This document shows positions 34,841 through 46,372 of a stretch of DNA of 64,000 nucleotides, one piece after another. The notes below the pieces were generated by a model. It had not been told where the DNA came from, made no database searches, and saw only the letters and a program-made list of their open reading frames with translations. Position numbers and translations under genes: made by a program. Origin of the DNA: Artocarpus heterophyllus (Eukaryota > Streptophyta > Magnoliopsida > Rosales > Moraceae); contig CM046349.1 of NCBI GenBank assembly GCA_025403435.1, forward strand, positions 24,303,854-24,367,853. Reading direction: 5' to 3'. Position 1 is the first letter of the stretch; each line of letters opens with the position of its first letter.

Positions 34841-35216
34841 ATGAGCGAGCCGCTACCATGCGGTAAGCTTTTGCACGTCTTTTACAGTCCGAGGAGAATG
34901 CATGTCGATAACTGCCTGGGCCTTTGCTGGGTTTACCTCAATACCTCGTTGATTGACCAAAAAACTGAGAAATTTACCCAAGCTTACCCCAAACGCACAC
35001 TTCGCGAGGTTGAGTTTCATTCCATATTCCCAGAGAATGCCGAAGCTTGCTCAGAGATCAGCCATGTGGTCCTCTGCTCAGATGGACTTTACTAGCATGT
35101 CGTCCACGTAGACCTCCATGGTTTTGCCGATCAACCGAGTAAACATCTTGTTGACTAGATGCTGATAGGTAGCCTCGGCATTTTTCAGTCCGAAGGGCAT
35201 TACCACATAGCAGTAT
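34840..35216 (-). pseudogene. G2 reverse transcriptase, 3' part with YVDD
   Basis: The minus strand from 35216 reads QYCYVVMPFGLKN, then MEVYVDDMLVK at about 35120-35090. This is the polymerase active site (motif C). The upstream half of the domain lies at 42576-42990 beyond element C1. Joining the two flanks at the agtat duplication gives a register that matches G1 RT near 30920. Confidence 0.82.
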
Positions 35217-35460
35217 TGTAACACCCGCCTATTTTATGTAACGGACCACGTTGAGTTAGTAATATTGATAAGGAATGTTATTAATAAATAATGTTATATG
35301 AGATGATATGTGATGTGCATGGTACTAACTTTTTATGTCAAGTTTTGTGACTGGTGACGACCGCATGGGATCGTTGTGCTCTAGTGTTCATGTGAAATTT
35401 TAAGTATATGTTTATTTATAATGCAATAAAGTATGAATGTTTTATGGTATGGCATTTAAG

Positions 35461-35595
35461 GACAGTTCGGCAGGCCGAACTTTTAAGATCGGCAGGCCGA
35501 ACATCTTGCCCAAGATCGGCAGGCCGAAGAAACCCACCGACAGGCCGAACTTGCTGGAACCGGCAAGCCGAAGGGGAAAACTGGCAGACTGAACA
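35461..35595 (+). repeat. Palindromic array 1 in C1 LTR (CGGCAGGCCG orientation)
   Basis: Six units start at 35468, 35490, 35517, 35538, 35561 and 35582, with spacings of 22, 27, 21, 23 and 21 bp. The core is TCGGCAGGCCGAA, degraded in the last three. The core and period are the same as in the unrelated Copia family. Confidence 0.9.
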
Positions 35596-37721
35596 CGGTT
35601 GACAAGCAGTCAGCAGAAATTTCTCCAAAATTATGGCTAAGTTAATTACATTAATTGGGTGAATTAATGTGATTAATTGGCATAATAATGGAATGTTTTT
35701 ATCAGTTAAGGAGATTAAAGGATTTGATTTGTAATGATTTGTATTATTTTAGGATGTTTCCTATTTTTAGAAGGTAAATTAAGGTGAGATTGATGATGTT
35801 TGACCTTCCTTTTCTTTCTCTTCCTTTTCCCACGCCAATCACCCTCTTAACAGTAAGAAATTTCTGACTTAATGAAGAGTAACGACTCTTCATTATACAC
35901 ATTACGTTAGAAAAATTTTAACGCTCTTTCCTTAGATAATTTCTCTCGGTTCTGAGACGTTCTCTCATTATTTTCTCCTCCTCTTCTCTTCTCCATGAGT
36001 GTTTTGGTTTTCTCTCTCTCACGAAAATTCTTTGCAAAAAAAAAAAATTATAAGAAAAGTCATATTTCGTTGATTGAAATCAAGGGGTTTTGAGAAGATA
36101 TTTCTAGGTATGAATTCGGTTTTTCTAGAATTTTTGAAAAGAAATTCTTCTCCTCGTTAGGTATTGTATTTTGTCTCGATTTTTTTTATATATGATGTTA
36201 TGTATATATTATGTGATGTTTTTCTAAGTTTCATGTCATTTCAATGTTCTAATGAAAAATGATATTTCTGTCTTCTGCCCGTCACAGTAATATGTTACTG
36301 TATAATTTTGAAAGTATGAAAAATGTAATGATTATTTAAGGGGTAAATATGATGTTTTCATGAAAAGTTGTTAAAATATGCATATGTATGAGTATGTAAG
36401 ATGAATGTATTTTATTTATATGTTATGAAATTTTTATGGGAATTCATTAAGAAAAATATTTTAATAAATGTTATTTTTGGATTTTTTTGTTTGTGAAATG
36501 TTATGTATGTTTAAAAGATTTTATGATAATAAAATAATTTCATGCATGATAATATGATGCTTGTATGAAGTTTTAAATTAAAATATAAATATATTAATTG
36601 TTCGAAAATGTTTTGATTAAAAGATAATTATATTCAAAATGTATGGTTTGTTTTATATGCTTCAAGTAATTTTTATGATTTAAGAAAAATCATAATAACA
36701 TGTTTATGTGATGACGATTTTTATGGTTATGAATTATGTTTATAATATGAGATGAATGTATGTATATGTGAATATTATATGAATGAATGTTATGTGTATG
36801 GATATTTCATGATAAGTATTGATTTTTATTGCATCTTTAAATGGATAAATGGTATGAACACTCAAGGAAGCGAGCACATCGAGACCGCGGCATCGTCACC
36901 AAGTGCATTTTTAAGGTTAAGTAAGCCATCATTGAGGTAAGTACATTCTCACCTGCAACATGACACATGTTTTTACAAGGTTTGATGATATGTTTACAAG
37001 GATATTTATGATGATTTTCCTTAAAGGATTTCTTATGAAAGATTTTCATGATTTTAAAGATATGCATGTATGATGATGACATGTTTCAAGTATGAAAAGT
37101 ATGTATATATTTTTCTCCTAATAAGTGTTGCACACCCAATGTTATGAAATGTTATGTTATGATGTCATGTTTGGTTTGGGATTAGCTACCCTTCTCCTCT
37201 CATGACGGCGCGCCTATGATGATGTTTATGGTGCAACACTTGGGCCCTTAAGATAAAATGGAATAAGTTTTAAAATGGTTAACGTTACGAAAGATATGTT
37301 CTATGAAATTGTGCTTAAGGCACTTTTATGATACGATGACAATGATGATGATGATGATGATGTTTGTGAAATGTTTGAAATTATGAGAATATATGTACTT
37401 ACTAAGCATTAGCTTAATCATGTTTTATATGTCATGTTGCAGATAAGGGTAAGAGAGTTATGTAATAGGAGGAGGACATGGGAAGGCGTGTGAGCAACAT
37501 GAACGAAGAATTGTAACCGGAAGCACACCAAGAAAAACGATTTTATGATTTAATCAAGTTATATATTTTGAACATATTTTTATGTTAAGGTTTTTAAGAA
37601 TACTTATATTATGGTTTTATAAGATATTTTATCATTTTTGATGAATTATGAACTTCCGCTATATTTTACGTAAAGTTGGTATGTTTTAAATTATGTTTTT
37701 CCAAAGGAATTTGGTCTCGGA

Positions 37722-37915
37722 TGGCCTGCCGAACTCTGTGGCCGGCCTGTCGAAGACCAGAAGTTCGGCCTACCAATCGAATTTTCCGGCCTGCCGAACA
37801 TGGATGAATTTTTAATCCGAAATGCAAAGCTTATGCCGGCCTGCCGGTTGAGGGAGCTCCGGCTTGCCGATGATGTTCGGCCTACCGAAGTCCCAAGTTC
37901 GGCCTACCGAACTGT
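37722..37915 (+). repeat. Palindromic array 2 in C1 LTR (CGGCCTGCCG orientation)
   Basis: Units start at about 37722, 37743, 37766, 37787, 37837, 37860, 37878 and 37900, mostly 18-23 bp apart with one gap of 50. The orientation is inverted relative to array 1, about 2.1 kb upstream in the same LTR. Confidence 0.9.
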
Positions 37916-38198
37916 GGGAATAAATGGATTTCAAATGATGTAATGATCAAAGAGAATTAATGTGATATTTTTATAAGTCTTGATTTTACAATTTGATAAA
38001 CCTATATATTAATAAATAAGTTCATGATTGATTTAAGTTTAAAAAAAAAACGCATGAATGGATCCTGGTAATGTTAGTTTAAGTACTTTTAAAATCAATA
38101 GTAACGATTAAGTTTGTTATTATTTATAAGTTTATGCATGTACTAATATAAGTATGTAACGACATCTGTGACGTCCGAATTAAGGGGCGTTTCAGGCT

Positions 38199-38211
38199 TT
38201 GGTATCAGAGC
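38199..38211 (+). other. Primer binding site, initiator tRNA-Met type (C1)
   Basis: TTGGTATCAGAGC lies four bases after the LTR end, an exact match to the usual initiator tRNA-Met site. Confidence 0.92.
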
Positions 38212-38410
38212 GAATCTTTCGATTACAATTCATATCGCCACATGTCAATCCAAGTCCTCCAAGTAAGTATAATATTAAGTTAGATGTATTGTTGCAAGTA
38301 TGATGATAAGATTAAGGTATGAATGATTAATGATTAATGACATAGTAGTGAAAACCTGTCTCATAAATGGAAGATTATTTCTAAGTCCTAATTATTTTAG
38401 GAAACTTACG

Positions 38411-39520
38411 ATGGACGGCTACAAAAGAATGCAGACTTGCACCCAAACTAACGAGAGACTTATGACGATGATCGCTGAACTGCAAAGGCAGTTGGAAGAT
38501 CAACGAAGGGAAATAGCTGCATTAAGGGCCAACGGCCAGAATGGTGAACAACGAGGCAATGATGTGCCTCCTCCTCCTCCGCAGCCACAAGTACGAGTAA
38601 ACGAAGTCCCAGTTCCTGCTACTGAACCAAGAGCAGCCTATCAGGAACCTCTTCTAGTCAGATGGAAGAGAGTCAAGCCAGCTGACTTTGAGGGTTCAAA
38701 GGACCCGTTAGTCGCTCAAGGATGGTTAAAGACGATCGAAGCCACCCTGAGACTTATGGATTTCACGGACAATGAAAAGGTCCTCTGTGCCTCGTACTGC
38801 CTTACCATGGAGGCCAGAATTTGGTGGGATGGCATTGAACAGAGTAGAAATGTTGAAGAGATGTCATGGGCAGACTTTGTTCACGAGTTCAACACAAAGT
38901 TCTTCCACATGAATGTCACGAGGAAGCATTATGAGGAATTCGAAAGCCTACACCAGGGGGATATGACAGTCACTGATGTGGTGACAAAATTTGACTAACT
39001 TGCGCGTCTATGCCTAGGGATGGTTATGAACGAAGGTGAAAGGGTCAGAAGGTTGATCAGGGCCCTTAGACCAGATATTGTTGCAATTGTTGATGGGGCT
39101 AGTCCGCCAAGGACCCAAGAACAGGTTGTCATGAGGGCTCAACGTGCTGAGTTCCATCTGTCGAAGTTAAGAAGGAACCAGCCTCAGCCCAACCAGCAAG
39201 CCAACAATGCTAACAACCAGAACCGCCCTCCCCACAGGAACAACAACAATAAGAACAGCAGCAACAACAACAACCAGAACTAGAGGAACAATAAGAAGAA
39301 GGGTAATCCTCAACAACAGTAGGGCCAAGACAACAAAAGGCACAATGATGGTCAGCGCAACAACAATGACAGGCGATTCCAACCATGTGCCAAATGTGGA
39401 AAGAAACATCCAGGGGAATGCCGATTGGGGACCAACCAATGTTTCATATGTGGGCGTGAAGACCACTTCGTAAAGAATTGCCCCAAGCTGATGAATGCCT
39501 ATGCCTCGCAGAGACCTCCT
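38411..39520 (+). pseudogene. C1 gag (broken)
   Basis: The start is the ATG of MDGYKRMQT, which matches the start of C2 gag. A coiled-coil-like stretch (LMTMIAELQRQLEDQRREIA) and a proline run follow. Then comes the Ty3 gag core with KRVKPADFEGSKDPLVAQGW and ARIWWDGIE. A stop (TAA, 38996-38998) falls after TKFD. The frame resumes with LARLCLGMV. A long Asn/Gln-rich stretch follows, with further stops at about 39281 and 39320. A first Cys-rich motif precedes a CCHC zinc knuckle (CFICGREDHFVKNC, 39440-39481). Gag forms the particle and binds element RNA. Confidence 0.88.
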
Positions 39521-39973
39521 CCTCAAGCCCAGCTGCATCAGATGCAAGCCTCCCTTGAAGGGCCACTAATTAGTCAAGGGAGACTTAAAGCCCCACCGAC
39601 AAACGCCCGACTCTATGCCATGACAAAAGAACAAGTGGCTGCTAAAGCCTCCAATGTGGTCACAGGTCAGATAACAAGCTTATGTAATGATGTTTATGTT
39701 CTTTTTGATACGGGTGCCACACATTCTTTTGTATCTATGTCACATGCTAAGAAGTTAGGGGTTCACTTAGAGCCTATGAGACAGGGATTCACTACGACAC
39801 TACCCTCCGGGGAAGTGATATTATCCACGCATTGTTTGCATATAGTATCGCTATGGATTTCTGATAGGGAACTTTTCGTCGACCTCATTGTGATCGACAT
39901 GCATGACTACGACATGATTCTTGGGATGGATTTCCTAAGCAAGTATAATGCCTCAATCGAATGCCGAAAATGA
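39521..39973 (+). pseudogene. C1 aspartic protease
   Basis: In the same frame as the zinc knuckle, YVLFDTGATHSFVS carries the catalytic Asp (DTGA at 39707-39718). The fold ends with YDMILGMDFLSKYNASIEC. A TGA at 39971-39973 replaces a glycine codon seen in C2 and ends the frame just before RT. The protease would cleave the polyprotein. Confidence 0.88.
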
Positions 39974-39976
39974 AAG

Positions 39977-41605
39977 GTGATCTTCCATCTTGAAGGTGAT
40001 CAGAAATTCGTTTATGTTGGCGAGACTAGAAAGAAACCCAACATGTTTCTATCGGCAATGAAAGCAAGGAAGCTTTTAGCAAGTGGCTACATGGGCTATC
40101 TGGCGAACGTTGTAGACAAAAGCCAAGAAGGAAAGACAAGAATGGAAGATGTACATGTTGTTCATGAATATGAAGATGTGTTTCTTGATGACCTAACGAG
40201 TCTACCGCCAGAAAGAGAAGTTGAGTTCGAGATTGAGCTCGCTCCAGGCACCGAACCAATCTCTAAAGAGCCTTACAGAATGGCCCCGGTAGAATTAAAA
40301 GAGATTCACACGCAATTGAAGGAGCTACTTGACAAAGGATTTATCAGGCCAAGTCACTCACCATGGGGTGCTCCAGTCTTATTTGTGAAGAAGAAGGATG
40401 GCACTATGAGACTCTGCATCGACTACAGAGAACTGAACAAGGTGACAATCGAGAACAAGTATCCGTTGCCTCGAATTGATGATTTATTTGATCAGCTCAA
40501 GGGTGCATCGGTGTTCTCAAAGATTAATCTACGATCAGGATATCATCAGTTGAAGATTAAAGAAGGAGACATCCCCAAGACTGCTTTCAGGTCGAGGTAT
40601 GGTCACCATGAATTTGTGGTTATGCCTTTCGGTCTGACGAATGCACCGGCTGCCTTTATGGATTTGATGAACAGGGTATTCAAGGATTTTCTCGATAAAT
40701 TTGTTGTTGTGTTTATCGATGATATTCTTATCTACTCTAAGAATGAAGAAGAACAGGAGGAGCATTTAAGGATTGTGCTGGAGACTTTAAGAAGACACCA
40801 GCTATATGCTAAGTTCTCTAAATGCGAGTTTTGGCTTGATAAAGTGTCATTCTTGGGGCATGTTATTTCAAAGGATGGGATTATGGTGGACCCGGCTAAA
40901 GTAGAAGCTATACTCAATTGGAAGCAACCGATGAATGCAAGTGAAATAAGGAGCTTCTTGGGTCTAGCAGGTTACTATCGGAGATTCGTAGAAGATTTCT
41001 CCAAGATAGCAGCTCCACTCACGAACTTAACTCGCAAGGGAAAGAAGTATGAATGGACGGATGCATGTGAAAAGAGTTTTCAAGAACTGAAGAAAAGATT
41101 AATGACAGCTCCAGTGTTGGCAATTCCTGAGGGAAATGATGGGTTCGTAATCTACAGTGATGCATCCAAGATGGGCCTAGGAGCTGTATTGATGCAAAAT
41201 GAAAAGGTGATTGCTTATGCTTCAAGACAACTGAAAGACTACGAAAAGAACTATCCTACCCATGATCTCGAGTTAGCAGCAGTTGTTTTTGCATTAAAGA
41301 TATGGAGGCACTATTTGTATGGAGTCCAATGCAAGATCTTCACTAATCATCAAAGTCTGAAGTACTTCTTCACTCAAAGAGACCTGAATATGAGGCAACG
41401 AAGATGGCTAGAGTTGGTGAAGGATTATGATTGTGAAATCCTTTATCATCATGGTAAAGCTAACTGAGTAGCTGATGCTTTAAGTAGGAAGTCAGTTGCC
41501 ACGTTGATGTCGATGCAAGCAATGTCTCCACCATTAAGGAAGGAAATTCTAGACTTCGGTTTAGAACTTATAGCAGGCTAGCTATCAGCACTCTCTCTTG
41601 CTCCG
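39977..41605 (+). pseudogene. C1 reverse transcriptase-RNase H
   Basis: An open stretch of 496 codons. RT motifs: [39 protein letters not shown] and the active site [10 protein letters not shown] (FIDD at 40712-40723). These are followed by [11 protein letters not shown], the thumb/connection, and RNase H with [15 protein letters not shown] and the [12 protein letters not shown] motif. A TGA at 41465-41467 breaks the family motif ahead of ADALSRK, and a TAG follows at 41579-41581. This is the best preserved domain of C1. The RT domain shows no internal stop. Confidence 0.9.
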
Positions 41606-41608
41606 ACG

Positions 41609-42351
41609 ATGTATGATGAAATTCGGAGTAAGCAAGATGACGACGTAAGCCCTGTAAGAATCAAGCAAGAAATGAGAGAAGGAAAATGTCAAGAGTTTCG
41701 TATTGCGGATGACGGAACTCTGTACCTTAAGGACCGTTTATGTGTTTCCAATGTTGATGATTTAAGGGAAAGGATCTTGGCAGAAATTCATGACACTCCT
41801 TACTCTATTCATCCAGGTGCAACGAAGATGTATAATGATCTAAAGGGTAACTTCTGGTGGTTTGGAATGAAACGTGATGTTGCAAAGTATGTAAAGAAAT
41901 GTATGACATGTCAGCAAGTAAAGGCTAAACACTAGAGACCTGGTGGTGAATTGCAATCTATCCAAATACCAGAATGGAAATGGGAAGAAATAGCAATGGA
42001 TTTCATTACCGGCTTACCCAGAACTACGAACGGTTATGATGCAATCTGGGTAGTTGTGGATCGGCTGACGAAGACGGCGCATTTCATTCCTATCAAGATC
42101 ACTTACTCGATAGAACGGTTAGCGGAACTCTATGTTAAGGAGATTGTACGACTACATGGGATTCCTAAATCAATTATCTCAGATTGTGATGGCAAGTTCA
42201 CATCTAAGTTTGGGAAGAGTGTCCAGACTACAATGGGAACCAGGCTTCATTTCAGCATGGCTTTTCATCCTCAGACTGACGGCCAAACAGAGAGGACGAA
42301 TTTGATTCTAGAAGATATGCTACGGGCTTGTTCTCTCAATTTTAAGACCAG
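41609..42351 (+). pseudogene. C1 integrase, truncated
   Basis: An HHCC zinc region with HPGATKMYNDLKGNFWWFGM and CMTCQQVKAKH, a stop near 41933, then the core with AMDFITGLPRT (first Asp), IISDCDGKFTSKF (second Asp, 35 residues before the Glu) and DGQTERTNLILEDML (catalytic Glu). The sequence ends within LNFKTS at about 42351, where C2 would continue WCKMLPLAEFAY. The C-terminal third and the chromodomain are missing. Confidence 0.88.
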
Positions 42352-42570
42352 CTAGTAGCTCAATTGGTACTCATGAAGGAAATAAGAACCTCTTAAGGGA
42401 GGTTTGAGGTTCGAACCATGAGGGACGGGAAATAAAACCCTGAGGGACCAGTGGGACCTATAGGGGACAGTACGGATGAGTGGGCCCAGATAAGCCGCAA
42501 TAAGAGCCAATTATGCCGGGGGCCGACCTACGGGCCTCATGGGGGCTTGAGTGGGGTCGGGTACGCCACA
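42352..42570 (+). mobile_element. tRNA-like (SINE-like) segment at the 3' end of C1
   Basis: The segment starts right after the C1 integrase and ends at the agtat duplication. It contains a box A-like sequence TAGCTCAATTGG (42356-42367) and a box B-like sequence GGTTCGAACC (42408-42417). These are the internal RNA polymerase III promoter elements of tRNA genes and of tRNA-derived SINEs. The remaining 150 bp is GC-rich and unlike the surrounding elements. There is no A-tail and no separate target duplication, so it cannot be called an ordinary SINE insertion. A chimeric cDNA made by template switching is one explanation. Confidence 0.55.
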
Positions 42571-42575
42571 AGTAT

Positions 42576-42990
42576 AACCCCTGGTCGGGACAAAAGTTGT
42601 CTTCGCTTGATCTTCCTTGGCCATCCTTATCTAATTATACCCAGAATAAGCATCCATGAAGCTCAGTAGTTTATGGCCGACAGTTGCGTCGACGAGCTGG
42701 TTTATCCGAGGAAGTGGAAAGCAATCTTTCAGGCAAGCCTTGTTCAGATCGGTGTAATTGATGCAGACTCGTCATTTGCCGTTCACCTTTTTGACGAGGA
42801 CGACTTTGCCAACCACTCTGTATATTTGATCTCCCTGATAAAACCCGCCTTGAGCTCTCCTCTTCTGTATCATTGGCTTGTGGTTGGGTCAGACATTGAG
42901 GCGGTGGCAGATCACGCTCGGGTCAATGTCGGGCATATCTTCAGGGGACCACATGAACACGTCCCGATACTCTTTGAGAAGTCCCTCTAG
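42576..42990 (-). pseudogene. G2 reverse transcriptase, 5' part
   Basis: The minus strand has the RT fingers/palm start: VKKVNGK-like, YTDLNKA-like, FPLPRIN-like region and MDAYSGYN followed by a stop where Gln is expected, then IRMA and KTTFV. The rest of the domain (YCYVVMPFGLKN and YVDD) is found at 35216 downward, across C1. Confidence 0.75.
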
Positions 42991-43010
42991 GTCTGCCCGG
43001 ATCTCAGGTC

Positions 43011-43525
43011 TCAACTAGGATCCGAGTTGGATAATGCGTTCAAGCCTCGTGGGTCTAAAGGGAATGACACCAAGTCTTCAACCGGGTTGGCTCTTACCTC
43101 TTCCTCGGGCAGTTGGGGGTCAAGATCAGAAAGCATCTTGGGCATCAGGTCGGTAGGCAGTTCCACCTCGTCGATCACAAAGATGGCCGACACGCTTAAA
43201 TACAGAGCCATCACGGCCCTTATAGCATTGGCGTAACAAGCTCAAGAGTCCTTCTAGGATGAGTGAATTACTCCAACTCTATCCTTCGTCGGGAACTTCA
43301 TGGCCAGGTGATACGTGGAGACCACGGCTTTCAATGTGTTCAACGTCGGGTGGCCGAGTATAATGTTGTATTAAGAGGGCTTGTCGACGACTAGAAAGTC
43401 AACGACACGAGTGATCCGTGCAGCCCCTTCTTCAAAGGTCACGGGCAGACCGACCTTCCCTACTGCTTGGATGCATTCTCCCGAGAAACCATAAAGTAGG
43501 GTCTGAACTGGAACCAGGGTGGCAT
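43011..43525 (-). pseudogene. G2 protease end and protease-RT linker
   Basis: The minus strand from 43525 reads ATLVPVQTLLYGFSGECIQA and VVDKPS, then the broken linker with ALYLSVSAIFVIDEVELPTD and DLDPQLPEEEVRA. It parallels G1 31930-31463. It adjoins element C2, beyond which the start of the protease is found at 52519-52406. Confidence 0.8.
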
Positions 43526-43850
43526 TGTAGCGCCCCATATCGAACGTCACAGATATCATACATTCATTCATAATATACTTTTTATGTAATGTAAACTATT
43601 AGAACAAAACTTAATTGAAAGCATAACTAAGAAATCATAACCAGGATCCATGTATAATTTTTTTTTTTACAACATTCGATAACTTAATCCATACTATTAA
43701 TAATACAATTAAATATTAAATTTATCATAAACATCCATTATATATAAAATATAACAATTGATAAAATCATATTTTATCATGAAACATCATAATATTTTAA
43801 AACATTCAACAAACTTTAAAGTATCTTAAACAAATTCTTCGTTCTCGGTT

Positions 43851-43980
43851 CGGCAGGCTGAACCTATTACTTCGGCAGGCCAGAGTTCATCTACCGGCAG
43901 GTCGCCCAAGGCTCTGCAAAACTGGGTATTAAACTTTGTTAACATCGGCAGGCCGATCATCATTGTTCGGCAGGCCGACC
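43851..43980 (-). repeat. Palindromic array in C2 3' LTR, end-proximal
   Basis: On the + strand cores of CGGCAGGC type start at 43851, 43873, 43895, 43946 and 43968, spaced 22, 22, 51 and 22 bp. The corresponding array in the 5' LTR (51784 onward) has one extra unit of 18 bp. Confidence 0.88.
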
Positions 43981-46227
43981 GACTTTAAAGAAAAACATTA
44001 GAAAATTTAATTTACAGACATGATTCAATAAGCGGAAGACCATATACTTAATAAAGTAAAATATTAAAACATAGTTCATGAAATCATTAAAAACTCATCA
44101 AATAATATGTTCCAAAATTATAAATATGGTTTAATCATAAAACTTGCTTCTTTGGTGTTCTTCCGATTACAACTCATTGTCATTTGCTCACACGCCTTTC
44201 CATATCCTCCATCTAGTCCATGACCTTCTTACCCTTATCTGCAATATGATATAAACTTGAATAAGCTAATGCTTAGTAAGCACATATATTTCTCACAATT
44301 TAAAAGCATTTCATAAACATCATCATCATCATCATCATTTTCATAATAGTGCATTAAGCACATTTTCATAGAAACATATCTTTCATTCTTTGATCATATT
44401 AAAACTTATTCCATTTTATCTTAAGGGCTCAAGTGTTGCACCATCATCATCATTGTAGCCGCGCCGTCATGAGAGGAGAAGGGTAGCTAATCCTAAACCA
44501 AACATGACATCATATCATATCATTTCATAACATTAGCGTGCAACACTTATTTAGGTGACACATATATACATATATAAACTGTCATACTTTTGAAATACAT
44601 CATCATATATGCATAACTTTTGAGCATCAAATCTTTCATGAGAATAAAAATGAAACCATCATAAAATCATCATGAAAATAATTTCAAACCTTTTATAAAA
44701 CATACTATGTTGCAAGTGAGAATGTACTTACTTGTATAGCTTACTTAACCTTATCTTAGTAACTTAGTAGGTGACAACGCCGCGGTCTCGATGTGCTTGC
44801 TTCATCATGTGTTCATGTCATACATTCATAAAAGTAACAATTAACATTTACTTTCATAAAACTATAAAATCATCATCACATAATAACTTCTATTTGCATA
44901 TTCCATCACATATCCTTTCCTTTCATGAAATTATAAATTTCATAACCATTTCATCAATATTAAAGCATTAGCATCACAAAACACTTCACTAACCTACATG
45001 GATTCAAGACTTAAAAACTCAACATTCACACATACTTTAGGCACCACACTTGACAAGGGTAAAGTTAATACATAAACATATTACCATGATTTTTTTTTAG
45101 TCATAAAATTACATTAAGTATCTAAAACAAGTAATACATAACAAACATGAAATCTGCCATTAACTTACACAGTGAGTCACATAAATTCATCATTTTCAAA
45201 TACTTAAAACACATATATTTTAACTCTAAAATTCATACTAGCAACTTACTAACATATATTACAATATCATAAAATTATTTCATCATCAATAAAATCATTT
45301 AAACATACAAAACATCACATAATACAAAAGTCCAATAATAACACTATTAAAGCAGTTTCTTGACCTAGTCTCAATAAAAATTTCATAACACATAAAATAC
45401 TCATCAAATAATCACCAAACTTTCCAGTTCATAACTTAACATATACATGAACATTAAAACCAAATTTCGTAGCAAACAAAACACATTTACCCCTTGACCA
45501 CAAATCACATTTTCGTGCATCATAACCAAACAACAATATTTTACTGTGAGTGGTAGAGGGTAGAAAATTCATAACTTAATTTAGAAAACTCGAAATGACT
45601 TGAAACTTATAAGAACATTAACATAACACACATATGAACATCATATTAAAAATTCAGAACAAAATAAAATACCTAGACAAAGTTACGGCAGACGGATTGA
45701 GGAGGAGAAATGTTTTTCAGAATTACCGTAAAATGAGTTCTTACCTTAAAAATTTCTTCTCAAAATCCTTGAACTTAACCCCAATGGAAACTCAATATTT
45801 CTTACAAATAATAGCAGAGAAAATTTGAGAAGGAATGAAGAGGAAACATGAAAACGAGAGAGGAGAGAAATCGAGAGAAAGAGAGAGAGAGTAAAAATTT
45901 TATCGTGAAAAGAGAATAACGTAAATGAGCATAACATAAAAATATTTCAATACCCTCAATTATGTTAGGACTTTTCTGACTAATCTTGGACTAATTTGCT
46001 TGGAGAATGGAGAGAAATGAGGGAAAGTCAAATTGTCATCTCATCTTACCATATTTCAACACTTCAAAAAGGGAAACCATATCAATTACATTCAATCAAT
46101 CAAAAGTCACATGTTTTACTTCCTTAAATGAGGAAATTAATCCATCAATATGTCAATTAATCATATTAAACCATCCAATCATTGTAATCATCTGAATCAC
46201 AAATTTGGAGAGATTTTTATTGACTGC

Positions 46228-46372
46228 TCGTCAGCTGTCATTTGCTTGCCGGTTCTTAACTTCGGCCTGTCGATTCCATGAGGTTTGGCCTGCCGATTAT
46301 TATCATCGGCCTACCGATCCTTGAAAGGCTATTCAGCCTGCCGAACTTGAAAGTCCGGCCTACCGAACTGTC
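46228..46372 (-). repeat. Palindromic array in C2 3' LTR, start-proximal
   Basis: Several CGGCCTGYCGA / CGGCCTACCGA units at roughly 22-bp spacing on the + strand, inverted relative to 43851-43980. This array is absent from the C2 5' LTR, where it falls in the deletion. Confidence 0.85.

Larger units (their letters stand above)
35217..38194 (+). repeat. 5' LTR of C1 (2,978 bp)
   Basis: Starts TGTAACAC and ends TTTCA, followed by GGC and the primer binding site. It is homologous along its length to the inverted 3' LTR of C2 (43526-46598) and, with a large gap, to the short LTR at 51458-52405. It contains two palindromic arrays in opposite orientation, a (GAT)n run near 37340 and CT-rich stretches near 35990. 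I see no convincing TATA box. Confidence 0.92.
35217..42570 (+). mobile_element. C1: chromovirus-type Ty3/Gypsy element, 3' end replaced by a tRNA-like segment
   Basis: The 5' LTR (35217-38194) starts TGTAACACCCGCC and ends GGGCGTTTCA. A tRNA-Met primer site, gag, protease, RT-RNase H and the first part of integrase follow. The family (Tekay/Del-like chromovirus) is recognised by [10 protein letters not shown] in RT and by the chromodomain in the sister copy C2. At 42351 the integrase stops abruptly and a segment with tRNA-like promoter boxes follows to 42570. No 3' integrase, chromodomain or 3' LTR is present. Perfect agtat copies flank the whole (35212-35216 and 42571-42575). Confidence 0.88.

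Noticed and set aside
39167..39547. A 126-codon minus-strand frame rich in Val and Leu
   Set aside because: It is the complement of the Asn/Gln-rich repeat of C1 gag (AAC/CAA repeats read as GTT/TTG). The same shadow occurs over C2 gag at 50138-50527.
42356..42417. A functional tRNA gene
   Set aside because: Box A and box B-like sequences are present, but I cannot fold a full cloverleaf with a sensible anticodon arm and acceptor stem. It is described as tRNA-like only.
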